Shown one piece after another: positions 1 through 9,671 of a stretch of DNA of 64,000 nucleotides; positions within the stretch are counted from its first letter, which is position 1; each line of letters starts with the position of its first letter. The position numbers were made by a program, and so were the translations under genes. Origin of the DNA: Eunapius fragilis (lineage: Eukaryota > Porifera > Demospongiae > Spongillida > Spongillidae); NCBI GenBank assembly GCA_963681505.1, contig OY811978.1, positions 5,812,586 to 5,876,585 of the forward strand, written 5' to 3'. The notes under the pieces are model-generated. The model saw only the letters and a list, made by a program, of their open reading frames with translations. It had not been told where the DNA came from and ran no database searches.

Positions 1-51
1 GCATCGTGAGTGTCTCTGGCATGGGGTCAGCTGGTGTATGTGTAAACTAGT

Positions 52-180
52 CAAAGGAGGAGGAAAGGGTGGAGAGGGAGAAGAGAAAGGAGGAGAGAGA
101 GAGAGAAGAGAGAGGTGGAGAGGGTGGAGAGGGAGGAGTAGGAGAGGGAGGAGAGGGGAGGAGGAGAGAGGAGGAGAGGT
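52..180. repeat. Purine-rich (GGA/GAG) low-complexity tract
   Basis: Nearly pure A/G sequence made of gga, gag and aga units. It is complementary in composition to the pyrimidine tract about 200 bp downstream. Open frames across it encode only R/E/G-rich polymers and are artefacts of composition. Confidence 0.9.
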
Positions 181-362
181 TGTTCGTGATGCAAGGCAGG
201 TCTTGCTTTGCCTCCCCCCATCACCTCACTTTATGTACTTGTACAAATCCACACACACACACGCACTCACACACAGTGCAAATGATGGATGCCTCTATGT
301 GTTCGACAGAGAGATGGATGCGCGAGTGCTGAAGGTACAAAATCGAACACCAACCCCTTATC

Positions 363-797
363 TCTCTCACACACACTCGCTTTCCTCTCTCTCCCTCCCC
401 TCCCTCTCTCTCTCCCTCCCCTCCCTCTCCCTCCCTCCCCTCCCTCTCTCTCCCTCCCCCTCCCTCTCTCTCCCTCCCCTCTCTTTCCCTCCCTCCCTCC
501 CTCCCTCTCCCTTCCCTCCCTCTCTCCCTCCCCTCCCTCTCTCCCTCCCCTCCCTCTCTCTCCCTCCCCTCCCTCTCTCTCTCCCTCCCTCCCTCTCTTT
601 CCCTCCCCTTCCTCTCTCTCCCTCCCCTCTCTCTCTCCCTCCCACCGTCTCTCTCTCCCTCCCCCTTTCTTTCCCTCCTCTCCCTCTCCCTCCCCTCCCT
701 CTTTCTCTCCCTCCCCCCCTCTCCCTCTCCCTCCCCTCCCTCTCTCTTTCCCTCCCCCTCTCTTTCCCTCCCCTCTCTCTCTCTCCCTTCCCTCCAA
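363..797. repeat. Polypyrimidine (CCCTCT)n low-complexity tract
   Basis: About 430 bp of almost uninterrupted C/T, built from ctctccctcc and ccctccct units. Long S/P/L or R/E/G frames run through it on both strands and should not be read as proteins. It probably lies in the intron that follows the Cys-rich exon at 800-1056 on the minus strand. Confidence 0.95.
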
Positions 798-799
798 GC

Positions 800-1056
800 G
801 CGCTGGGATCATTGGCTCGTCCTGAAAGCTTCGCAAGGAGTACACTCTCCAAAGATGAGCACTTTTCAACAGTACGATAGCACGTCAAACACACATAGCC
901 TTCCGCAAACATTTGTCGCGCATCTTCATGGTCCCAACCCGACTGCGTAGCTAAATCCACCAATTTTTTGATGCAGCAATTCGTCGACAACGATCCAAGC
1001 TTCTTTCTTTTCTTTCGTTGTAGAACAGGGGTTGAGCATACTTTGCAGCGGTTCAT
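800..1056 (-). CDS. N-terminal exon of a Cys-rich (CxxC...CxxC) putative zinc-binding protein, partial
   Basis: From an ATG at 1056 the frame begins MNRCKVCSTPV and continues through a basic stretch (RKKRKK), a second Cys pair (NCC) and CLTC. It then becomes LAKLSG just before the polypyrimidine tract. Two CxxC pairs about 50 residues apart, with conserved aromatic and leucine positions between them, suggest a small N-terminal zinc-binding module. The layout resembles ZAD-type domains at the start of some animal zinc-finger or transposon-derived proteins, but this is inference. The frame is open upstream to 1203, so the start is not proven. No strong splice donor was found; GTGTAC near 850 is a candidate. 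The rest of the gene would lie to the left of the window. Confidence 0.45.
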
Positions 1057-1059
1057 CGT

Positions 1060-2020
1060 AATTAAGCTGAGGCGTTGCAAATTGATTTGTGTAATCACGG
1101 ACCGGCATTGCGCATTACGTATATCTAAATTTAGATGTAAACTTCCGTCCTCAAAAATCAGGGACGCTGGAACAAAAATGTTTGACGATATTCCCAGACC
1201 CACCTGTCGTAGTGTTTATACTGTAAGCGATAAACGCTTACGTCATGGTGGGTCTGGGTACGAGACTAACGTTATATCGGCTTTTTTTTTTCCTACTGAG
1301 AAGAATCCAGCTGGAAGTCTCGAAGCGTAAGCAGTGATCATCATCACCTTTTTTTTCTCGATCAAATTTAGAGACGTCATAAAAACTAGCAAAGGCAGAG
1401 CGGGTAAGAGATTGCGTTTTCATTCACACTTGCTGTTTATCAGTGTCTGTTGTCAGAATTGACAAATTATACGAAGAGCGGAGATAGAGAAGTAGCGGAT
1501 TGCTTTGGAGTATAAGGTAATGGCTTCGTTTGTTTTAACCCTGTATATTCCCTGCAGCTAGACAAGGAAACTTCAGATTCAGCTGAGCTTGTCAAGCAAT
1601 CCCGCCGTCAGTGTAGGCCTCTGTTTGCATTTGTATTGTATGGATGCTCTATTTTGCTGTAGCTATATGGACTATGGTGACAGTACAGGGAAGCAGTTTG
1701 AAGCCTACGCTCAACTACTGCCGCGCGTTTCGTTAGAAGAGGTTGCAATTGATTTCTGAGCAACTCGTGGCAACGGCGGGTTGGAGGGCCACTACTGGAG
1801 TATCTCCTTCCTGGATGGCTGGAGAGCTTGAACGTTGTCTATTGATTGTATTGCTTTATTTAATATTGATAATAATTTTAATACTAATCAAGCCAGTATA
1901 CAACGAACATAATCGGGTGGCGTACCCAATACAGTATACGGTCAACGTAGGTACAGTGTAGTATCCGGAGACATTAATTAGAGAATCCTCCATAGCGCAC
2001 GTGATACATTTGAGGATACT
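1060..2020. other. Intergenic stretch, no supported gene
   Basis: Likely contains the upstream region of the minus-strand Cys-rich exon. The short frames on both strands lack recognisable domains or splice structure. Nothing else could be supported. Confidence 0.5.
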
Positions 2021-2021
2021 C

Positions 2022-2150
2022 GAAATATACGCAGTGCGAAATTGGTTCTATACGCAAAATATACCAGTGGGATATTTCGCGTATACGCACGCGTATATTC
2101 GTGCGTATACTCGAAATATACGCAAAATATACAATAGCGTATATCCTATT
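2022..2150. repeat. CGTATAC/AATATACGC-rich imperfect palindrome
   Basis: The words aaatatacgc, gcgtatac and atatttcgcg recur about every 10 bp in both orientations. The segment around 2069-2123 folds on itself: gatatttcgcgtatacgcac on the left pairs imperfectly with gtgcgtatactcgaaatata on the right. It resembles the core of a foldback element. Confidence 0.7.
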
Positions 2151-2446
2151 TTTTGCACAGTGTCTCCTGGGATAATAGCCTTGATAAACTAACATTCCTT
2201 CAATGCTATTTGAGCTTGTATGAAGTTCTAAATGGTGCTAAATCAGTATAGTCTTAGGTTAAAAATTCCCGAAGATGAGGTGGCTGCAATCAGACATACA
2301 ACTTGGACTTAAATAGCATCAGCCTTTGTATGGATGGGTAGTGCTGTTAGATTGGTTTGGATTTCAATTCCAGCCACTGCCATTTTCAAACAGGGCACTT
2401 TTTGCATTTGTGTAAGCCATTGTACGTAACATTTTTCTTACAATAG

Positions 2447-4345
2447 CAAGCAACACTGTCCTGCATCCATCAAAATGCAATGCTTCCACTACAACCATTG
2501 ACTGTTCATTTATGAACAACCAGTCCTTCTACTGTATGGTGTGCTGCAGTACTGATCCCTCTGTTCCTGCTGACTCAAGTGTATGCAACGTCTCCTCTTC
2601 CAGAGGCACAGAGGTGAGACTGTTGACCTTGATGGCCTCATCAGTGGTCAGATGTACTACTGCAAGGCAGCAGCTACCAACACTAACTCTACTATCTTGG
2701 TGGTCCTGTGGTTGGAGGTGTACAAATGTACTTCAACTTCTTAGCAGGTATGGTTGCGTATAGTTTTCTATATTTTGGTACTTAGAAGCAGGCCCAGTTG
2801 AGTTTAAGCAGAAGTAGCTTGGGGCTCCGCTCACTAGCACACCACTATTCAGCATTTATTGCATCCATCAGTACTGCAGGCCTCGCCTCACCTTCAGATA
2901 ATTTCCTGATTGAGGCAGTCAATTTGTACAACATGTCTGTACCCCCTGAGAGTGCAGTTGACATCGACAGTCTGGCCACTACTCCTTGTCGACAGCACAC
3001 TTTGTCAGCCACATTAGAGTCTACTCAATTTAACTCTCTTCTTACAGAGAGCTCTACTGCTGACAAGGCTCGTCTCCTGTCAGTGTCTTCGCCCCATGCC
3101 TCTGCATGGCTCTCTGCTGTCCTATCTCCAGGCCTGGGTTTAAGCCTAGACCCCAATGAACACCAAATGGCCATCAAGTGGTGGCTAGGGCTAGACACCT
3201 CACCTGGCTCACTTCCCTGTGCTTTGTGCCCAGAACACCCTTTGGATCCCCTAGGACACCATGCCTTGACATGTAAGCGAGGTGGTGATGCTGTATCCAG
3301 GCACAATAAGCTCAGGGATGTAGTGCTGCAAACCTGCCATCATGCCTGCATCAGTGCCAAGGCAGAAGCTGGCAGTGGACTTGGACGTGAGCTCCTGCAC
3401 ACGCGTCCTGCTGACATCTTAGCTTTGAATTGGCTCTGTGGCAAGCCTGCTGCCTTTGACGTTTCTGTGACTTAAACCCATCCCTTCTATCTGAAGCGGG
3501 TCTCACAGCAGGGTCAGCGGCAGTTGGTGCAGAGCTAAAATAGCACTCTGCCAATGATGCTAAGTGTTCTGAGCTGGGATGGACATGCATTCCCCTTGTG
3601 GTGGAGTCATGGAAGCTGTCCAAGCTTTCTCAAGACTTGCTTCACACCTTGCCACAAGGACCAACACCCCCAAGTCCAAGGTGGTCTCCAACTTGTATGG
3701 CCGCCTGAACTTAACACTAGTGCGGGCCAATGCTTGGTCCCTCCTCTTAAGGGGTAGATATATCATCCAGGAGGGTGATACATGTAGTTCCTAAACATAA
3801 CTTTGTAGTGAATGTGTTTTATTTATTCACATATATTACATGTAGTCTGTTGTGTGTACTTTACGTGTATTGTCTTTATTACTTATGTGTGCTTAACCAC
3901 CCACATATACCACAACAGGAGGGAATTCTAAGCGTAGTTCGCTCAATGGAAGTGGCTTTATTACCAATAGAATCATCATCCTCATCGTTACGTCTTTATT
4001 TTCCTCACTGCTGTCATCATATCCATTATCACCAGCATTGTCCGCTGCAGAAACAAAGGCAAGCCAATCAACCTCAAGCTGAATTTCCAACTGGAATTTT
4101 CTGTATTGTGTGTACATGCAGTCACAACTGTAGACAGTTCTGTGGAAGATGGAAGGTGAATCAAATATTATTTATATGGCTATGTTCATGCTTCTGCCGT
4201 CATTGTGCATATATATCACTTCTATGTATTTACTATTGCCATGATAACCTCTTTGGTAGGAACATTAAAGTGGCAAGACCTGATACATCAGAGTTGGGTA
4301 CCAAAAGAAAAGAAGGAGGATTGCTCTCCAGGGGCATGTGAGCAG
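2447..4345 (+). pseudogene. Decayed partial copy of the Ig/FN3 receptor (FN3, TM, mini-exon and tail start), in inverted orientation
   Basis: Segment 2447-2747 matches the receptor FN3 exon at 9707-9997 nearly base for base, including the acceptor context (tag|caagcaac) and the donor (gcag|gtatgg). It carries small insertions that shift the frame after SSRGTE. Segment 3919-4060 matches the TM exon (NGSGFITN..IIILIV, then RNKGKP), again with a frameshift. Near 4140, ttctgtggaagatg matches the 28-nt receptor mini-exon and its donor. Around 4270, agtggcaagacctgat matches the start of the tail exon. So at least four consecutive exons and introns were duplicated and inverted relative to the live gene, then decayed. 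The intron between the FN3 and TM parts is ~1,170 bp instead of 179 bp because a retroelement fragment lies in it. Confidence 0.85.
2775..3800 (+). mobile_element. R2-type non-LTR retrotransposon fragment (CCHC + restriction-like endonuclease), 5'-truncated
   Basis: A frame from about 2798 to 3475 ends a C-terminal region with a CCHC finger of the R2 type: CALC, then HHALTC, giving Cx2C-x9-H-x4-C. RHNKLRDV follows, then RPADIL and FDVSVT, which fit the PD..D core of the restriction-like endonuclease found in R2/R4/NeSL-type elements. After a stop at 3475 the homologous reading continues in other frames, for example VQAFSRLASHLATR and RANAWSLLLRG near 3610-3760, so the copy is dead. No reverse transcriptase core is present, which fits the 5' truncation typical of target-primed insertion. 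It sits in an intron of the decayed receptor copy. Exact ends are uncertain. Confidence 0.75.
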
Positions 4346-4349
4346 AAAT

Positions 4350-5140
4350 GAATGTGATGTCGCTGAGTGGTTTCGAGGGCCTGGGAAAGGGAGAAATAGG
4401 CATCATGGTCAGTACTGGTGTACTACTGCTTATGGTATGATGTTGCATCCACTAACACGTGCATACACTTGTATGCGCCTATTCTAGCCAAAGAGTGGTG
4501 ACAACAATAGTGACGCATTTTCTGCTGGCCCGCTGCATCATTGTTCAGCGTCAAGTGAAGGAATGGCAGATATGCAGTGAAAATTCCTCTTCTGTTTTAG
4601 TAATTTGGGTATACCTATCTTCTGGGCTGCACATTAATTTTTTAATCAATAAAAGTCATGGAATATGTTTAAATACTCTGTTGATCATCTCTAGATCCTC
4701 ATGACATGTTTAGGTACTCCACTAACCATGTCATGTTTAAGACCATTTAAGGCAGTACTGGTGAAGGCACTAGAGATCTTTTACGCAAATGTAGGTCCCT
4801 GAAAGTCACTGATGGACATTCATTGCTAGGAAATTGTTGGTAGCAATGTTGCACAAATTAAAAAGCTTTGGGCATTGCATTTTCATGTAGTGTAATATAC
4901 CTGTTGAGCAAATAACATTCTTCTTCTCTTCAGGCTATGATTGTGATACAGCCATTTTCATTATGACCAGGTGCTGACTTTGAGTTTCATAATATTATGT
5001 TGAAAGTGATTGTTGCTATTAAATTTTTAAAAAACTGGTTTTATTATTGGCCACTGAAGGTGCTATGTTTTATTATTTTTAAGTTCACTTTCAAGAACAG
5101 TACCATGTATGTCAAAATGACAATTGTAGTGTTCTGTGGA
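4350..5140. other. AT-rich intergenic stretch, nothing recognised
   Basis: No frame shows a domain or consistent splicing. It may hold further decayed tail exons of the receptor copy that ends near 4345, but nothing could be aligned by eye. Confidence 0.4.
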
Positions 5141-5142
5141 TG

Positions 5143-5530
5143 CTAATACTAAACTGAGAAAGTTGGTGGTATATGAGCAATATAATGGTGGTACAAAAAG
5201 ATCAACTATGATACAAAAAATTAAAACGTCCAACATAAACTAATGTGCTAAATACATGACAAATGAAGAGCACTGCAGCTGGATGCTATTACTACATGAT
5301 ATAAAAAACATTCTCTCTGAGAAAGTAGGGGGTAATAGAATTTGAAGGCAAAAAGAAGGGATCAATGATGATATGAAAAATTTTAAAGTCCTATCATAAA
5401 CTGTACTTGTGCTATTCATATCATCGTTGATCCCTTGTTCCCTTCCTTTTTACACCACCGTTGCCTTAAAATCCTATATACCACCAACTTTCTCAATGAG
5501 GATGTTTTTGCTTTTTTTTGTATTAAATAA
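5143..5530. mobile_element. Foldback MITE (GAGAAAGTTGGTGG family): a half copy followed by a full copy
   Basis: The half copy at about 5150-5270 starts with ctgagaaagttggtggtata. The full copy at about 5302-5520 starts aacattctctctgagaaagt and ends ccaccaactttctcaatgag, its own reverse complement with divergence. Inner arms (gggatcaatgatgatatgaa and ttcatatcatcgttgatccc) also pair. The same family occurs at 19121-19409 and 20903-21180. Confidence 0.8.
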
Positions 5531-5754
5531 TAATACTGTCTTGCAATTATTATTACAACTATCTACAGTGTAGCTTACACACTACAACATACATGGCCAA
5601 TATATTTACTCATAGTCACAGTCAGGCATCCCATGGTGCCTAGAACTGAAGCAGCATTATCTTGCTCGACTGCAACAGAGGGCCTTTGCATAAGGTAGCT
5701 GAAAGGATGCTGATCTTTAGAATAAACTGATCTTTCAACCACGCTGTCATAAAG

Positions 5755-5985
5755 AGATTTAACCCATTCTTGCCCAGCGTACTGGCAACACCCAGACATT
5801 GCAATTAAGTGACCAGCAGTTAAAGATATTTAACCCATTTGTGCCCAGCATATGGCAACACCCAGGCATCACAAGTGACCAGCAGTTAAAGAGAATTAAC
5901 CCATTTTTGCCCAGTGTACAGATAACACCCAGGCATCACAAGTGACCAGCAGTAAGAGAGATTGAACCCATTCTTGCCCAGGTAC
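5755..5985. repeat. ~67-bp tandem repeat, 3.5 copies
   Basis: Units start with ttaacccattcttgcccag or close variants near 5759, 5829, 5898 and 5967. Each contains caacacccaggcatcacaag and a gaccagcagttaaag tail. Minus-strand frames through it (repeated C-Y-GQ-WV) follow the repeat and are not supported as genes. Confidence 0.85.
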
Positions 5986-6654
5986 TTAGTACCAGCTGGG
6001 TCTTTATTATTACATTCCATACAGCAAAGCACAAGCGGCAGTGGATTAAGCTCTTTCACTTTGTCCTGATGTACCCGGGCACCCACCATTTTCACAGATG
6101 AAGGCTCTATGGCTTGCTGTCCAGTCCAGCAGGAAGGTTGCTAGCCGAGCCAGTACTTTAGCACTCCCTAGAGCAAAGACGAGGTTGGGATTGTTGATCT
6201 AGCCTTGTAGACCTGAGGGTGGGCATTCAATAGCACGAATGGGAAGGTTGTACATGAATTGCCATGGATACTCAGAAAAGTGCCTCATGTGATGTAGTCA
6301 ACATCCATTAAGGGTCATCCATTATAAGTGGGGTAAGTGTGTGCTTCACACCTTCAGGTCTTGATGCATATTTGTTTATCTAAGGATGAATATTACTTGA
6401 ACCAGTTATTGCATTAATAACTTTCATGGTTTACAAAATATTGAATAATTAATTTATTCAGAAAATTTGCAACTTGGCAGGCTCATAACTTTTCCATTGT
6501 TTATCTGGTAGTGACTTCTTTGGTGTCACATTGAAGCTCAATATACGCAGAATCTAAATATATTAATAACTTTAGTAGCTGATGAAAGGGTTAAATAAAC
6601 ATTATCATCATTTCGCAGATTTCTAAATTGAGATGGTTTCCGGATTGCTGAAAT

Positions 6655-6806
6655 AAAATTTCAGTGTATAGACAAGCTCTAGGGACCACATCAAGTTTTA
6701 CGAGTGACCGCCATCTTAAATGGTATGCTGAGTTAAAAAATAAAACCTGGCTGCCACATCATCAAACCCATGCAGTTCTCAGGGGTTATCTATACACTGA
6801 AATTTT
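6655..6806. mobile_element. 152-bp MITE with 18-bp terminal inverted repeats
   Basis: The left end aaaatttcagtgtataga and the right end tctatacactgaaatttt are exact reverse complements. An equal-length copy sits at the matching place in the second dispersed repeat (41724-41875). There is no coding frame. Confidence 0.8.
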
Positions 6807-6824
6807 ACCTCATATCGTCACCCT

Positions 6825-6985
6825 TCCTTCCACCTCACGACCTCACCTTTCCCTTCACCTCAAACCCTCACCCCCCCTCCACCTCACACCCTCACCCTTC
6901 CCTCCGCCTCACACCCTCACCTTTCCCTCCACCTCCCACCCTCACCTTTCCTCCACCTCACACCCTCACCTTTCTTACCAAGGTA
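6825..6985. repeat. Minisatellite of CCTCACCYTTCCCTCCA units
   Basis: About seven imperfect ~23-25-bp units of the form caccctcacctttccctccac. The paralogous array at 41500-41725 has a different copy number. H/P/S/L-rich frames through it are spurious. Confidence 0.85.
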
Positions 6986-7155
6986 CACTATCCACACATC
7001 AATCATTTCACTGTCCAACCAAATGATTATAGCATGCAATAATAAATGTGATTATGCTGGACACTGTCCCATGTATAATTACATGTATGTATCACTGTTG
7101 CTTGTGCACATGTATGTTTAAAACTATTGTGCCAGTTTAACAATCCCATTGTAAT

Positions 7156-7655
7156 GTATATGTGGCACATAACTTCATAGTTCAGTTGTTGGTAGTGCAT
7201 CTGCTTGAACCAACAGATCTTGTACTTCTCTTGACACAGACCCACATTCAGAGATTGTACCTTCATTGGTCTTTCCTTTCAGTATGATGCTGTAATCATC
7301 ATTATTGTTCATTGGCTGGTGTGTGAATGACAAGCGTGTTGTGTGTGCATTCATTAATTAAGGCTACATAGCAGCAGAAATGGCTCCTCAGTGCAAGCAA
7401 AAAAATCAATAAAAGACATTTTTTGTGAGTAGTACATGTATGCATGATTCCTGTCATCAAATACCCTTGTTTCAGTGCTGTTTACAGCATTGACTAAAAA
7501 GATCTATATTGAAATTATATTAAATATGTGCCACCAGTTAATAATTGTATCCTAGTCCAAAGAAAGCATTACATCAAATAACAAGTTTTTTTGCAACAGG
7601 CTAGTCATTTCATGTGCATCACATAGCATACACACTACTGATCAGATTACATCTG

Positions 7656-7702
<47 letters not shown>

Positions 7703-8430
7703 CTGATCAAATTACATTTGCATACACACACTCAACTCAGAAGGCAATGGGCAATTCTCTCATCATGGAAAAATTGAAGCAATTTCACACACAGTTTGGT
7801 AAATACTGTGGCTAACACAGATATATATCCCAATGCTTCTAATAGGAATACACTAATGCACTGGCTCTAATATATACATTTATGCAGCTATTTCGGCAGC
7901 ACAAACCACCAAATAAGTTGTCTGCTTGTTGTTGTTGGAAAATGTAACAGCTTTTAAATAGAAAAAAAAAATTTAAATTGAAATCACAGTATTCTAAATG
8001 TGGAAGTCATTATTTAGAATGCAATAATGTATAAAGAAATAATCACAATTTGGGCAACAACTGTTATTTCTAAATTAAGCAAGTAGGCTTGCAATGTTCA
8101 TGTCATATGTTGTTTCTGCCCTGCCTAGTTTTTTATTAGGGTAGTTGATTAGATCCTTAATTCGAAACATGAAATACCTAAATAAGGCATCCTCTAATGT
8201 ACATCGCAAACCCCAATGCCAAGACTTTGGATACAATTTAGATTTAATTATATTATGGCCAATTTTCCACCCCTATCTTGCCATTAAGATGAGATTATGG
8301 TGAATCAACATGATCCATGGAGGTTTTTTTTCGCATGACCCTAGGATATTGCCAGAATTATCGTGGCAATGATAATTAAGATCATACGACATCGTAATTT
8401 TATGGATGTTAGTAGTTACAACACCTTAGA
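7156..8430. other. AT-rich intergenic region with a (CA)n tract
   Basis: Holds a (CA)n run at about 7658-7702, flanked by near-identical copies of ctgatcaaattacatttgca. No gene was recognised. This is the 3' flank of the minus-strand receptor gene. Confidence 0.55.
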
Positions 8431-8434
8431 CTGA

Positions 8435-9623
8435 TTAACATCCACATACTGGGTAAGCTTCAGGTCCTAGGAGGGCATACATAGCAGTAGATGACACTTG
8501 GTTGCTCTCTTTTGTTAACAGTGTTGATGGTAAGAGGAGCGTGTTTGTCTGGAAATATAGATTCATGATACTGATAGCACATCTGTTAGAGAGCAGCCAG
8601 TATTTAATAGACACATTATTACCATACAAAATGCTATTTACAATGTATGTGAGCCCTAAATTCATTATTGTATGTACATGTACATGTTCCTTCCCTGAAA
8701 AGGCAAGACAACAAACACTGCCGGTGCACTAATTATTACATATGTAGCAAGGTTAAAGGTGCTGCAATGAATATGATACATTCTCATTCAAAGGCATCAT
8801 TCCAAGAAATGAAACTAAACACTGAAATATGGTATTAAACTAACCTTCTTACATATAGTTCTGTCAAGGATGGAGTACACGTGTGACAATTCATTTGTGC
8901 AAGGTATGACTTCTATGGGACCTTCCAACCTACTAACAGAGATGCCTGCACCTCTCCTCACCAGGTCTATGTCCTCATAACCTCCTCCAATACACTCAGG
9001 GTCACATCCATTTCTGTTCACACAAGCAGAGCTGATAGCAGGTACATGTAGACCACACACTCCTGGATAGCAATCTTCAGCTTTTCCTCCTGCACTTGGA
9101 ACTATGTCTAATACTGATCCTGTACTCATACATGCATCAGGTTTTTCCACTCTAGTAAAGAAGAGGTCAAATGTAAATGCTGGCATTGCTATGTATATCT
9201 ATTCTCTAATGAGCATCAATACACATTTGATATAGGAAAGGCACATTAGCATGTACGAGATGCTTTGATTCACCTTTCATCTTCCACAGAATGAGCTCCA
9301 GCTGTGCATTATAGACAGTTGTGCATGCATGTGATCAATCACATTGGTGTGAGCACATGAGATTACAGAAAGTTATTTTGAATAATTTAGCTTGCCTTTA
9401 CTTCTGTAATAGACCACACTGATGATGAGGAGACAGATTATGGTACATGTAGTAGCAATGAGTGTTATAATGATGATGATAATTTTATAGGTGAAAGAGC
9501 CACTCCCACTGATCAGATTATCTCCACCTGGTGAGGTGTATTTGACTAACATACATAGTTAGAAAACACATATAAGCCCACACACACGTACATGCATGCA
9601 CACACACGCACGCACACATTCAT

Positions 9624-9671
<48 letters not shown>

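Larger units (their letters stand above)
6185..7155 (+). repeat. ~1-kb dispersed repeat, copy 1
   Basis: The stretch reappears as the reverse complement at 41312-42404. Shared landmarks include ttgttgatctagccttgta and gaattgccatggatactcag at one side, and tgcaataataaatgtgatta and cccattgtaatgtatatgtg at the other. Both copies contain the same 152-bp inverted-repeat insertion and the same CCTCACCYTTCC minisatellite, so those were present before the duplication. No coding capacity was recognised. Confidence 0.85.

Noticed and set aside
38..1203. Long frames of 170-280 codons through the first kilobase
   Set aside because: They run through GA/CT simple sequence and encode S/P/L or R/E/G polymers on both strands. 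Only the Cys-rich 800-1056 part has non-repetitive composition.
3775..4341. 188-codon plus-strand frame
   Set aside because: It crosses retroelement 3' sequence and the decayed TM exon in the wrong frame. The homologous reading is in other frames.
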